A stretch of DNA of 64,000 nt, from NCBI RefSeq assembly GCF_047675955.1, contig NC_132915.1:19449766-19513765 (forward strand), given 5' to 3'. The DNA comes from Chlorocebus sabaeus. Its lineage: Eukaryota > Chordata > Mammalia > Primates > Cercopithecidae. A program made the translations under genes and the position numbers. Below the pieces are notes generated by a model, which was not told where the DNA came from, ran no database searches, and saw nothing but the letters and a program-made list of their open reading frames with translations. Positions 22,483 through 33,632 of the stretch are shown in pieces (position 1 is the stretch's first letter; every line of letters begins with the position of its first letter).

Positions 22483-23119
22483 ACCTCACTATTCCCTTCA
22501 TCTTTTCTTGTGTCTAGGATCTACAAGGAGGCTACAAACATATCCCCTCTACTCTTGGCATTAACCACGAAAAAGGATTGAGGATGACTACATGGCCAAG
22601 GTATGGAATTTCTTCTAGGGAATGCTACTCTGCTTATTTTGGGGGAGGTTATAGTTCTCCCATAATCTATTTTACACCCTCTCCTTTGTAGATACAATAG
22701 GGTATTTATTTTCACTGTAATAATGCATTCAGTTTACACAGGCTTAAATTTAAATAACCCAACTTTAATGGAGAATGATCATGGTGAGGGAATGTTTTCC
22801 ATAATATATCTTTTGTTTTAGACAAAAATAGCAAAAAAAAGTCACTTCATTTCCAAACATTTATTGAAATAACTCTTTCACAGGGTTCTATTTAACAAAC
22901 CAATTCCTTTTGGACTTTGACAAGTGATAATGTTGTGAATAAACAATTGCATATGTCAGTGCATATCTCTGCAAAAGGCAATATGCTACGAGCTGCAGAG
23001 TATTCAAGGACATTTGTTGCCTTGATGACCTTCGAATCTTGTAATGGAGAAGAGATAATACATAAACAAAACACAAAGCAGAGGGAGATAAATGACATAA
23101 GGGAGATACATGTAAAGAA
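22483..23119. other. Intergenic, no gene seen
   Basis: Overlapping short ORFs near 22888-23231 match nothing recognisable. Confidence 0.4.
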
Positions 23120-23271
23120 CTTTGGGAGTTTCAGGGAAGATGAACCTCAAATTCCAAGCCTCACTCACAGAAGCCTAGTTAGAAAGTTTGCAATGCGGCC
23201 CAAAATCTGTAATGCATTTCAGAGCATCTGAGGCAGTTGGTCCTGAGACCACACTTTGGGAAACACTGATC
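23120..23271 (-). repeat. MER5A-like hAT fragment
   Basis: The reverse complement reads cagtgtttcccaaagtgtgg, then 'tctcaggaccaactgcctcag', and ends with 'gaaactcccaaagttc', the order of a MER5A-type non-autonomous transposon. The middle is diverged. Confidence 0.5.
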
Positions 23272-23699
23272 TAGTGGTCTTTTAACAAAGATAGCTTTTA
23301 TGGGGCAGAGAGTAGTATCTTTTTATGACTCAGTCTCAGAACACTATCTTGAAGTAATTTTTAATATTACCAGAATACGGCACTTATATACCATGACAGA
23401 AACAGCTCTTGCCATACCTTAAAAATTACTTGTAGGTCCAAAATCTCTCATCTGAAAACTTTTTGTCTAGATATGTGTCAGAATTCCAAATTTTTCTTAA
23501 AAAGGTCCTAAACAATTAATCTTTAATAAAAATGTTAAATTACATCTTCTATTGGCATCAAAACTCTTCAGGATCTATAACCTCTCTCTAATCTTCCCAA
23601 TACAACCCTACCCACAGCACTGCTTCCAAGACCATCTATGTTTTTCTGAAATGATGTACAAATTTAAGTTTAGTTATCAAATTTGCTTTATATTGTACT
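23272..23699. other. Intergenic, no gene seen
   Basis: No feature recognised. Confidence 0.4.
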
Positions 23700-23719
23700 T
23701 CTATTTATATTGACATTAA

Positions 23720-23768
23720 GCACTCCAGGCCTGGGCAACAAAGCAAGACTCCGTCTCGAAAGAAAGAA
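23720..23768 (+). repeat. Alu 3' end fragment
   Basis: About 49 bases (cactccaggcctgggcaac ... actccgtctcgaaagaaag) match the last part of an Alu only. It lies directly before a complete Alu, so two Alu tails are in series here. Confidence 0.75.
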
Positions 23769-23769
23769 G

Positions 23770-24069
23770 GTTGGGCATGATGGCTCATGCCTGTAATCTC
23801 AGCAGTTTAGGAGGCCAAGGCAGGCAGAGTACCTGAGGTCAAGAGTTCCAAACCAGCCTGGCCAACATGGAGTGAAACCCTATCTCTACTAAAAATACAA
23901 AATTAGCCAGGCATGGTGGTGCACGCCTGTAATCCCAGCTACTTGGGAGGCTGAGGCAGTAGAATCGCTTGAACTTGGGGGGCAGAAGTTGCAGTGAGCG
24001 GAGATGACGCCACTGTACTCCAGGCTGGGCGACAAGAGTGAAATTCCATCTCAAAAAAAAAAAAAAAGA
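23770..24069 (+). repeat. Alu SINE, plus strand
   Basis: Complete dimeric Alu from 'gttgggcatgatggctcatg' to an A15 tail. It is diverged (for example tctcagcagtttagg), consistent with an older subfamily. It may have inserted into the A-rich tail of the preceding Alu fragment. Confidence 0.93.
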
Positions 24070-24439
24070 AGCCCCGATTTTTCAGATGTAGTGATATATT
24101 TTCACTCACTACTGCTTCTTTTCTTCTATATGTTACCCCTCTTTATTCTTCCTGGAGCACATTCTTCCTTACTTTTTTATAAAATAATTATGGATGATAA
24201 ATTTTATGGAAAACATTTCTTCAGCAATCATCCTTAAATACTGCTTTAGGTTAAAGAAGAACTATGGACCAGAATTCCCACAGAAATTTGAAGACATATT
24301 CCTTCTCCCTCTTGTGTACTGTACTTTAAATGAGTTACAGGTCAATTTGATTCTTTCTCCTTTGTACTTTTTTATTCTCTCTGAGTAATATAGGATATTC
24401 ATTTTATACTTAAAATTTTACTAGGCATTTGTAGGTATT
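24070..24439. other. Intergenic, no gene seen
   Basis: AT-rich sequence with no feature recognised. Confidence 0.4.
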
Positions 24440-25130
24440 TTTGCTATTTTCTAAGGTATTTTTAATTATTTTTCTTGCTCACCATTTAGTAGACAAACGC
24501 TTCTATTCTGAATATTCAAGGTTTTTTCCAAGGCAAGAAGAATTTTCTATTCTTTGATTCTTTCTTTCATTCTACTCCTAAAACTGAGACACTAGAGCAC
24601 CAGGGATCTATCCTCTGAGTCTATCTTTTCTCTAACATCTTTCATTTTTTCTCTTTTACACATTCTGCACAAATAAGGTAGATTGACATTCCACTTTACT
24701 AATTCTGTCTTCAGCAGTGTCCCTCAGCCCTTCATCGAGTATAATTTTGTGTTTCAGCAATTATGTCTTTAATTTACAAAATTCCCGAGTGCTTATATTT
24801 CACAATAGCCTTCTTTTCCTTGATAACGTATCTTGCCAAGTTCATCTAAAGTTACATCTATATTCTTCATCTATTCTCTGTATTGACTCTACTTTCATGA
24901 GGATTAGTTCTATTTGTTGAGTTTGGAGCCTCTTTCATGCAATCAATTTTCCCATGAGTAACTCTTTCTCTTAACTCCAACTGTTTCTGAGTTTGGGAAT
25001 ATTCCAAGGCTCTTGTTGTAGTATTCACTTTTTTCTCATAGGAAGTTGAGAGTTTCTCCCCTGGGTTTTGTCATCAATCTATTTCCTCTTGGATCTTCCA
25101 GAAATCCCTGATGGCTTTTGAAGTATGGTG
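24440..25130 (-). repeat. Possible ancient LINE-1 (L1M/HAL1-type) 5' region
   Basis: The T- and C-rich text with phrases such as 'gtgtttcagcaattatg' and 'aatttacaaaattcccgagtgc' has the style of the reverse complement of old L1M/HAL1 ORF1 or 5' sequence. It is heavily diverged; the assignment is weak. Confidence 0.3.
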
Positions 25131-27198
25131 CATATCTTCAGGCCTGCACAATACACAAGTGTAGGTTTATGGTTGTATATGATTCTTGTTTCTATTTATA
25201 TTGACATCAAGCACTCCAGGCCTGGGCAAGAAAGCAATAATAAAAAATTATTTTGTTTTCTCTTTGGTTATTGCTTCTTGCATATATTTGGTCTGAAATC
25301 CCACAAGGAGGAGAAGTGAGCATCCAGGAAGGACCCTTTGATTCTTGGCAGTAATGTCATCATTACAGCATACAAAATCCCTCCTTCCCAAAGCCCATGC
25401 ATATGGACTACCAGTGAGGCTCATGTGGATATCTACATAAGAACTAGTATTGGGGGCAAAGTATCACATAGGGAAGAATGAGGTCCTTGGTGTACCTGTG
25501 ACAACTGATATTGTAACTCAAATTAATATTAGTTTTTAGGAAAAGAGACATTTTGGAGTCAGAAAGTGCTCATCTCAAAACAGAGCTTCCATATATAAGT
25601 GTTTTAGGTCTGGCAAGTGGAGTAATTTTTAAAGAATTTTTCACCAGAGCTTTTTTCCCCTTTATTTTATTTCTCAGGCAGGACGGTGGGCCAGTATTTT
25701 AATCTGTAAAAGCCATTTCATTCCTAAGGACTAGAGAACACTAATGTGTGAAGTATTTGGAATTTAAATTCTCAGTGCACTAGAATGGTAGTTTCAAATC
25801 TAGTTTCTCTTTATGCTGTTTTGAAGAGAAGGCAAGGAAAAGAAAATCACTGTGGAATTCAGCTTTGGATTCATGTGGCTTGTCCTTAGGTCCTGGAATT
25901 TACCACCTGGCCCCTCCCCATCAGGGTCTCCACCAGCATATGATCTCGTGCTGGTTCTCACTTGTTCATTTCATAAGCGCAAATCTTAGATGTGAGCCCA
26001 GTCTGTGGGGTCAACTGTGGTGGGTTGGAGCTGGGGGTTGGCATGAAGGTGATCTTGTTTTAAATAATGAATGTGTAAAGAGAATTGGAAACTCGTATAT
26101 TAGTCAGGCTGATGTAGAGGAAAAACTCAGTGTCATTCTTAAAAGTTCAAGAGCTGAAGAGGAAATTTAAAAGCCTGTGCCCAAACACTGTGCCTCCAGG
26201 ATGCAGGTTTGCTTCAAACCCCAAAATGGAATGTGATTGTCTCATGAAACAGGTGTTGGTCATACAGTCATGACAGGCAGAATCTGAAACATGTCTTCTA
26301 TTTTTTCTCTCTTGTTTTATTTGTCTATCCACCTTTCCTGAGAAAACATTGAGTGCCTGCTGTGTTCTTTGACTGCCAACAGCAAAGTGGTCTGGATTAC
26401 ACCATGTGCTGAGATCTAGAGAAATAACTTTGCTTGGAAGCAAACTGCTGTCACAACTCCTCATTCGCTTTATTTTGTGGGCATAGGCTAACCCACTGAT
26501 GTTCTTGCAAGTTCTGCTGACCGTTTTGAGTGTCAGAAAACCAGAGTGGTGAAACAAATGGGTTTGGATTAGCCCTGTTTTAGAGGTGTTTGAGGGAGCT
26601 CCATCCATCCCAGTGGAAGATTTTCCAGGTCACAGCTTCTGAAAAAGGAATTGAAACTCCATCTGAGTTTAGCAACTCCAGCTGAAAGCGAACAAAACAA
26701 GAAGTGAAGATGGTGAGAATAACAGACCATAATTTCTTTCAGATTTTAATTTCAACCAAAGGAGATAGATTCTGTTTCTCAGCTATAATTTCTCTCTAGT
26801 GAATTAAATGGGAGAAAGTTCATATTGTTTCAAGTTTGGGGCATTCTTTATTGCATTACTTTGGCTTGTGGAATAAACTCCAATGAGCTAGTCTGAATAT
26901 CATGACTGTGCATAGGAAATAGAAAATGGAATAGGAGTGAATTTTTTCCTTTAAGTAATCTGCAACCTTTAAGTTAACTTAATATACCATTGTGATTCAC
27001 TTCGGGGACTTTTGGGGGCAATAGTTAAACAGATTCTAGGAGGGTTCTAAGGGACAAGAGATGACATAATATAATATCATCTAGTGGGTAGAAGCCAGGT
27101 ATAATATTGGGGCAATTTCTCCAAGTCTGGTGGAACCAAGCTACTTTACAATACTGTTGGGTTCTGACCAATTGATACTGTTTGCCTGGGACTTTCTT
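25131..27198. other. Intergenic, mostly unique
   Basis: It includes a 47-base near-copy (25190-25237) of sequence at 23700-23747. A short stretch near 27078-27103 (tagtgggtagaagccaggta) matches the MER20-like element at 28.8 kb and is probably a MER20 remnant. Nothing resembling a gene is seen; ORFs at 25865-26608 overlap on opposite strands. Confidence 0.4.
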
Positions 27199-27508
27199 TT
27201 TCTTTCTTTCTTTTTTTTGGGGGGGTGGGAGACAAAATCTCACTTTGTCACCAGGCTGCAGTGCAGTGGCACGGTCTTGGCTCACTGCAACCTCCACCTC
27301 CTGGGTTCAAGAGATTCTCCTGCCACAGCCTCCCAAGTAGCTGGGATTATAGGCACACGCCACCACGCCTGGCTAATTTTTGTATTTTTTTGGTAGACAT
27401 AGGGTTTCACCATGTTGGCCAGGCTGGTCTTGAACTCCTAACCTTGTGATCCACCCACCTCGGCCTCCCAAAGTGCCGGGATTACAGGTGTGAGCCACCA
27501 TGCCCGGC
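27199..27508 (-). repeat. Alu SINE, minus strand
   Basis: A (TTTC)n and poly-T tail followed by a complete Alu ending 'catgcccggc'. The target-site duplication tgcctgggactttctt is seen at about 27183-27198 and 27509-27524. A G7 run lies next to the tail. Confidence 0.94.
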
Positions 27509-27734
27509 TGCCTGGGACTTTCTTAATTTTAGTGTCCCAGAAACCCTCACCCTATCGCTGTATGAGTGGAGGATAGCTCACCGTCCATGGACCTTAATCC
27601 CTGTTTGCCATCCCTGGGGGATGAGAGACAATCAAAAACAAAGATGAAAGTAGAGGGGACACTTTACTATCTCTGCCCACCTGTTCCCTCAGAAGGATAA
27701 AGGGAGGAGTTTTTTAGTGGTCTTCTTCTTCAAA

Positions 27735-27920
27735 TTATTTATTTATTTATTTATTTTAGAGAGAGAGACAGAGAGACAGAGTCTTGCTCTGTCACCCAGG
27801 CTGGAGTGCAGTGACACCGTAAGAGCTCACTGCAGGCTCAACCTCCCAGGCTCAAGGGATCCTCCCACCTCAGCCTACTGGGTAGCTAGGACTACAAGCA
27901 TGAGCCACCATGCCTAACCA
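27735..27920 (-). repeat. Alu monomer (FLAM-like), minus strand
   Basis: A (TTTA)n tail and one monomer only, from 'gagacagagtcttgctctg' to 'gagccaccatgcctaacc' (about 150 bases). The second Alu arm is absent, so this is a free left-monomer type or a truncated Alu. Confidence 0.75.
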
Positions 27921-27976
27921 AGAACAGAGATTTTAGTCAACATGGTAAGACCCCCTGGGCTTTCATCAAGTAATGT

Positions 27977-28304
27977 GTTTTTTTGTTTTGTTTTACTTTG
28001 TTTTTGAGATGGAGTCTTGCTCTGTCACCCAGGTTGGAGGCTGGAGTGCAGTGCTACGATCTTGGCTCACCGCAACCTCAGCCTCCCCGGTTCAAACAAT
28101 TCTCCCGATTCTGCTGCCTCAGCCTCCCAGGTAGCTGTGATTATAGGTGTGTGCCATCATGCTCAGCTAATTTTTGTATTTTTAGTAGAGTCGGGGTTTC
28201 ACCATGTTGGCCAGGATGGTCTCAAACTCCTGACCTCAAGTGATCTACCCGCCACGGCCCTCCCAAAGTGCTGAAATTACAGATATGAGCCACTGTGCCC
28301 GGCC
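27977..28304 (-). repeat. Alu SINE, minus strand, first of a serial pair
   Basis: It runs from a (TTTTG)n tail to 'gtgcccggcc'. It carries two small internal duplications ('ggttggaggctggag' and 'attctcccgattctgctgcc'). The flanks share 'tcatcaagt' (27963 and 28306). Confidence 0.93.
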
Positions 28305-28316
28305 ATCATCAAGTGT

Positions 28317-28625
28317 TTTTTTTTTTTGTTTTTCTTTCTAGACGAAGTCTCGTTCTGTCCTCCAGGCTAGAGTACAATGGCATGATCTTGGCTCACTGCA
28401 AGCTCCACCTCCCGGGTTCATGCCATTCTACTGCCTCAGCCTCCCAGGTAGCTGGGACTACAGGCACCCACCACCGCGCCCAGCTAATTTTTGTATTTTT
28501 TTTTTTTAGTAGAGACAGGGTTTCACTGTGTTAGCCAGGATGGTCTCGATCTCCTGACCTTGTGATCCACCGGCCTAGGCCTCCCAAAGTGCTGGGGTTA
28601 CAGCTGTGAGCCACCACTCCCGGCC
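28317..28625 (-). repeat. Alu SINE, minus strand, second of a serial pair
   Basis: It runs from a T12 tail to 'cactcccggcc'. The bases catcatcaagtg lie on both sides (about 28304-28315 and 28626-28637). This Alu landed in the target duplication of its neighbour. Confidence 0.94.
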
Positions 28626-28767
28626 CATCATCAAGTGCTTTTTTACTTGTGGGTGGAAGTACTGCATTCTAAAAGTCTGCACCCACAAAGGAACTATTCT
28701 CTTGCTTTCCTGCCTCAGAACAAAATTGAATCTACTTCCCAGAGACCCGCCAACCATTCTGTTCCCC

Positions 28768-28991
28768 TCTAGTTTCCAGGGGGATTTTGGCCCCCAGGGG
28801 ACATTTGTCAATGTCTAGAGATATTTTAGGTTATCACAACTGGGAGAGTTGGGTGTGCTACTGTCATTTAGTGGGTAGAAGCCAGGTATGCTCTGAAAAT
28901 CCTACACAGAACAGGTCAGTACCTCCTCACCTCCGCCAACAAAGAATTATCTGCTCCAAAATGCCGTTAGTGCCGATTGTGAAACACTGCT
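28768..28991 (+). mobile_element. MER20-like hAT fossil
   Basis: The text 'gattttggcccccaggggac', 'caatgtctagagatattttagg', 'tagtgggtagaagccagg' and 'caacaaagaattatctgctcc' follows the MER20 order almost to the end (gtgaaacactgctc). It is a non-autonomous hAT-Charlie element, moderately diverged. Confidence 0.7.
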
Positions 28992-29228
28992 CTTCACTTT
29001 TTTCTATGCCATGAGATTATGTATGTAAGTGAACCGGGGTATGGGCCATACTTTCTTTGCAAATACACTTGAGTGTGTTGCTTACATGTGGGGAAGCAGG
29101 AAGTCTTACTTAGGTTTCCAGGTCTTAACCATGTTTTTGAACATAGGTTTTGGGAGAGCCTTGCATTGTCTATCGTGTCTAATGATTTAAGAAGGAATAA
29201 TAGGTTTCCCTTTTGCTGGTTATTCTTC

Positions 29229-29590
29229 ATATTTGGTTCCCTCTCGATATGATATCCCAAATCTCGTATTGAATTGTAGCTCCCATCATTCCCACATGTT
29301 GTGGGAGGGAGTCGGCGGGAGATAATTGAATCATGCGGGTGGTTTCCCCCATACTGTTCTCGTGGTAGTAAGTCTCACGAGATCTGATGGTTTTATAACA
29401 GGAAACCCCTTTTGCTTGGTTCTTATTCTCTCTTGCCTTCCGCCATGTAAGATATACCTTTTGCCTTCTGCCATGATTGGGAGGCCTCCCCAGCCACATA
29501 TAGCTGTGAGTCCATTAAACCTCTTTTTGTTTATAAATTACTTAGTCTCCAGTATGCCTTTATCAGTAGTGTGAAAACAGATTAATACAC
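29229..29590 (+). mobile_element. Solo LTR, THE1-like MaLR
   Basis: The 5' end is mutated (catatttggttccctctcgatatg), then follow the LTR blocks 'gaattgtagctcccatcattccc', 'gatctgatggttttata', 'gaggcctccccagccacata' and 'gagtccattaaacctctttt', ending '...acagattaatacac'. Complete length, no internal region. Confidence 0.83.
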
Positions 29591-31044
29591 CTCCATTGGG
29601 AATTCTGTAGGGAAGAGTGATGAATATCAAGCTATGACATGGGTATTCCTTGTTCCTGGGCTATAGGACCATCAAAATATCATGAACACTTTGCCTCCAT
29701 CCATAGCTCCTCCTCTATCCATGTAGCATCAACCTTTCTCTCTATGCACAGTCTTTCCTACGAATGGGAAAGCATGCTCATATTTCCTCCTACTGTTTAA
29801 CAAATAAAAAAATTTTAAAAGCACGATAAAAAGCCCCTTTTCTTGATCTCACATCCTTGTTCTCTTCTTCATTTAATAGTGACGTTTTTAAAAATTAGTT
29901 AAGAAATGGCAAATTTAACACAACCAATAAGTGTTCCATTAATATGTGGTGGTGGATGAGGTGAACCCGTGCTCAGACACAGACCAGATATGTGGCCACA
30001 AGCAAAGCATAGGTTATTGCTTTCGTGCAGCCTACCCTTAGTAAATACTGCTAAGGATGAATTAAAAAATTAATCAGTTGAATCACCTTTCAAAGCTCTT
30101 GCTAAAATCTGGACGTGGAAACATTAAGAAAGTAAGGAAAATTCAAAAGTTCAGGATCTTCTGGGTTGGGAACAGATACTTCCAACTCTGGAAGCCAGAT
30201 TCTCATCTTCCCTGACTCCCTTACAACTAGGACACAAGCATGTGACCTACAACTCAGCAATCAGGCCCTCGGAGTCAGACTTTGACCCAGTAACCAGCAA
30301 CACAAAGAGGAGTCAGGGAATCAACGACTGTGCATAGTCAATTATCAGGATTGATCCTGTGAGAGCCCCCTCCACCTTCCAGAGGCAGTAGTGATGTTTT
30401 CTTTAGCCAGATCAAAGGTCCAGAAGCAGTGATGAGACTACTACTGGCTAAGTTTCTTATCTGGTAGTGGAGGCAAGTGTGGACTTTGTGGGATCACTTT
30501 TGTGGACTTTGGATGTTTCTTGCTACATAGCCTCTAGACCTGCTTCTTCAGCTTTCCTGGATATGAAGAAAGCTTCTAAATATCATTTAATACATTAGTT
30601 TCTGATTCAATTGTCCAATATTTGTTTCTATTGTTTGCCACTAAGAACTCTAATTGGTACCCAGCTGAAGCTCCTTGGCCAAGTGGCAACCAAATGTGGT
30701 ATAAATAAGACACTGTCAGGCCCTGTTGCAAAAAGGGCAGTCAAGCTAATTGTTGGACAGCAACACCATTTTTGATTAATTACATTTTGTCCCTGATTTT
30801 TCCTTCTCTGTTCGCTTCTTCCCCACTTGTGGTAGCTGTATCTGTTAAAATAAGAGTGGTATCAAAATTCTTTTTTGGATCTTAGGGTGAAATTTCTTCT
30901 CATCCCTTAAGCTATACTTAAGCCTTGGGCACATTGTAATAGATGAATAAAAAGAAAAGAAAAGAAAGGCAAAAGTAATAGGAAAATAAAGGAGAAATGA
31001 TAAGAAATATGGATGTAAACTGCTCAGAATTCAATATTCTATGT
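29591..31044. other. Intergenic; possible MaLR debris, no gene
   Basis: Around 30150-30660 the text (a 'ccactaagaactctaattgg' end) resembles an old MaLR LTR, not firmly assignable. The rest shows nothing. Confidence 0.35.
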
Positions 31045-31272
31045 CAGGTGTCTACAAGCATTTATTGTAAAGGATTAGTAAAGGGTTGCTATAAATATTT
31101 TTGGCTGTGTGGGCCATAGGTTTTTGTCACAGTGATTGAACTCTACCATTGAAACATACAAGCAGCCATAGATAACACTTAAACAGATAGGTACTGTTGT
31201 AAATAAAACTTTATTTACAAAAGCAAGTGGTAAGCTAGATTTGGCCCACTGGTCATTGTTTGTTGACCCTTG
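31045..31272 (-). mobile_element. hAT-like DNA transposon fossil
   Basis: From 'caggtgtctacaagcatttattgtaaagg' to 'gtcattgtttgttgacccttg' this follows a short primate element whose ends are CAGGGGTCGGCAAACT-type inverted repeats; the centre holds 'gtaaataaaactttatttac'. The family name is not certain and strand is nominal. Confidence 0.6.
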
Positions 31273-31439
31273 GTCAATGACATGGTAGGTGCTAGGTTTT
31301 TTCTGTTTATATTTAGGGTCAATACTCATATATTCATCCATTCATCCATTCTGGAATCACTTCTTGAACTCCTATTTTGTCCCACCGTCCAAGATTTCTA
31401 TAACTGAAGGAGCTCAGATTCTGGGATGGATCAGGTGGC

Positions 31440-31990
31440 AGTAGTGCCATGTTGGTGCCCTGTCTATGTTCCCTCAAACTTAACTCTTCAGTGCATGCAG
31501 ACCCAACTTCCTACTGCTGGCACCTTCATTTCTTTGCCTGGGAAATTTCTCTGGTCATGATTGTATACAGTTGTATGCCTCAAAATATTGCAGTGTACTC
31601 CTCTTGAAGCTGGATGGGCTCTTTGACTATTTTGAGCAACAGCATATACAAAAATGAGTCCATGGACTATTTGGCCCCAGACTGGAAAGGGTTAGCAGCC
31701 TGTATTTCCCATTTTGGGGAGCATTTGCTCTTAGAATCTAGCCACCATGTTGTAGAAAGCCCAAGCAGTCACATGGGAAGACCCATGTGGAAAGGACTGA
31801 GTATCAACTTGCTAGCTTTGACAATAAACCATTTGGGAAGTTATCCTCAAGCCCTCATCAAACCATACTAATTAAAGTTGTGTAGAACAACGGTAAACTA
31901 TCCCCACTGAGCCCAACCCAAACCTGCAGATTCATGAGCAACATGTACGCATAAAAGGTAGTTGTTTTAAGCCTGTAAATTTTGAAAGGA
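31440..31990 (+). repeat. Old MaLR-type LTR fragment (tentative)
   Basis: The text 'gattgtatacagttgtatg', 'cttgaagctggatgggctc', 'gattcatgagcaacatgtac' and 'gttgttttaagcctgtaaattttg' matches the general plan of an MLT1-type LTR, with strong divergence. Confidence 0.4.
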
Positions 31991-32329
31991 TTTTAATGCA
32001 GTAAAACCCAGGCACTCACCCTAGCCTAAAAGTAGTTATTATCAGCTGTTAACAGATGAAGGATAGGAAGTTTAGAGAAAATAAGCACACCTTGTTCCAA
32101 GTTCTTCACAACTAGTAAATTACAGATTAGGATTTCAAACTCAGGTTTTTCTGATCCTAAGGCTCAGAGTCTTTACCTGGTTGCCTGTCAAAACCAGAAA
32201 CTAAACTGAAAAGAAATGAAATAAGATAAAATGAAAGAAAACGAGGTAATATGAGTCAAGTCAAGATGATAGGTGCTTGCCAAGCCAAGGTTGTCCAGTG
32301 TCACTTTTTTGGGAAATGTTCCAGAATGT

Positions 32330-32530
32330 TGCTATCCCCACACTTTAGTCCTGCCTGTGTTAACTGTATGCCCCTGTATTTAAACTGCTGTCCTAACACT
32401 TATCACATACTTTATTGTCCATCTCCACACTTGGGTGAAGCTCTTCTAGATATCTTACATCTATCACTATGCCTGGCCTTGTTGCAGATATTCAATAAAT
32501 ATTTTGGGGATGGATGAATGAATTATGGAA
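32330..32530 (+). repeat. LINE-2 3' end fragment
   Basis: The ending 'cactatgcctggccttgttgcagatattcaataaatattttggggatggatgaatg' is the L2 3' terminus in plus orientation. Confidence 0.65.
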
Positions 32531-32837
32531 TAGGTTGTGGATGCACAAAGAACCTTATCAATTAGACTAGAGATACAACTATTAGACATGTGCTGTCTAT
32601 AACCTGGAGAACAATGCAAATATGTTTAAAGAGTTCATAAGCTCTCCCACTCCATTCGTCCCCACCCACACCTGCCTCCCCAAGGTAATCCATGTTAATA
32701 ACCTGGTTGCATCTCTCCACACCTTTCTTCACAGTCATACAAATTTATAAAACACATTGTATGGTTTGGGGGGTTGTTTATTGTTATTCAAATGTTAGGT
32801 TACTTTCTGTTTCTCTGAAACTTGTAAGTTGGATAAA

Positions 32838-32995
32838 AAGCACAGGTTCTAGAGTCAAATTAATTGGGCTTAAATTCTGGCTCCTTGTTTACGAGCTCTG
32901 GTATCTTTGGCAAATTATTTAACCATCTTTGTACTCAGGTTTCTTATCTATAAAGTAAAATGGGGGAAATAATGGTTCTCATCTTATAAAACTGT
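32838..32995 (+). repeat. MIR SINE
   Basis: The MIR order is clear: 'aaaagcacaggttctagagtcaaat', 'ctccttgtttacgagctctgg', 'ggcaaattatttaaccatc', 'aaaatgggggaaataatgg'. Confidence 0.8.
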
Positions 32996-32999
32996 AAAA

Positions 33000-33240
33000 T
33001 GCACAGCACTGCCATCAATAGGTAAGGATCTAACTCTTTTAAAATAACTGCATAATATTCCACAAAGTAGAAGTACCAACATTCATTTGACCATTCCTAA
33101 TGATGGCCATTGGTTATTTCCAGTCTTGTTACTGTTATAAACTTTGCTTCAATAAACATTATTGGACTTAAATCTTAGTGCTTTTATTTCCATAGAATAT
33201 ATTACTCAAAGTGGGATTGCTGTGTCAATTTAATTGAATA
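33000..33240 (-). repeat. Old LINE-1 3' fragment (L1M type)
   Basis: The text 'actgcataatattccacaaag', 'catttgaccattcctaatgatgg' and 'caaagtgggattgctgtgtc' is the reverse of a decayed L1M 3' UTR/ORF2 end. The MIR before it may sit inside the same L1. Confidence 0.5.
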
Positions 33241-33281
33241 GATTTGTACTTGGCACAGGGAGAGGTATATCTCAGGGAGAG

Positions 33282-33632
33282 TGATATGGTTCGGCTGTGT
33301 CCCCCCCAAATCTCAACTTGAATTGTAGCTCCCATAATTCCCACTTGTGGGAGGGACCCAGTGGGAGATAACTGAATCACAGGGGCAGTTTCCCCCATAC
33401 TGTTCTTGTGGTAGTGAACAAGTCTCACAAGATCTGATGGTTTTATAAGGGGTTTCTGCTTTTACTTGGCTCTCGTTCTCTCTTGTCTGCTGCCATGAAA
33501 GATGTGCTTTTGCCTTCCACCATGATTGTGAGACCTCCCCAGCCATGTGGAACTGTGAGTTCATTAAACCTCTTTTTCTTTATAAATAACCCAGTATCTG
33601 GTATGTCTTTATCAGCAGCATGAGAACAGACT
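33282..33632 (+). mobile_element. Solo LTR, THE1-like MaLR
   Basis: It starts TGATATGGTTCGGCTGTGTCC and runs through 'gaattgtagctcccataattccc', 'agatctgatggttttata', 'gacctccccagccatgtgg' to 'agcatgagaacaga'. Complete, without internal sequence. Confidence 0.85.

Noticed and set aside
29229..33632. A MaLR provirus bounded by the THE1-like LTRs at 29.2 and 33.3 kb
   Set aside because: The DNA between contains L2, MIR, hAT and old L1 remnants and no internal MaLR region; they are separate solo LTRs.
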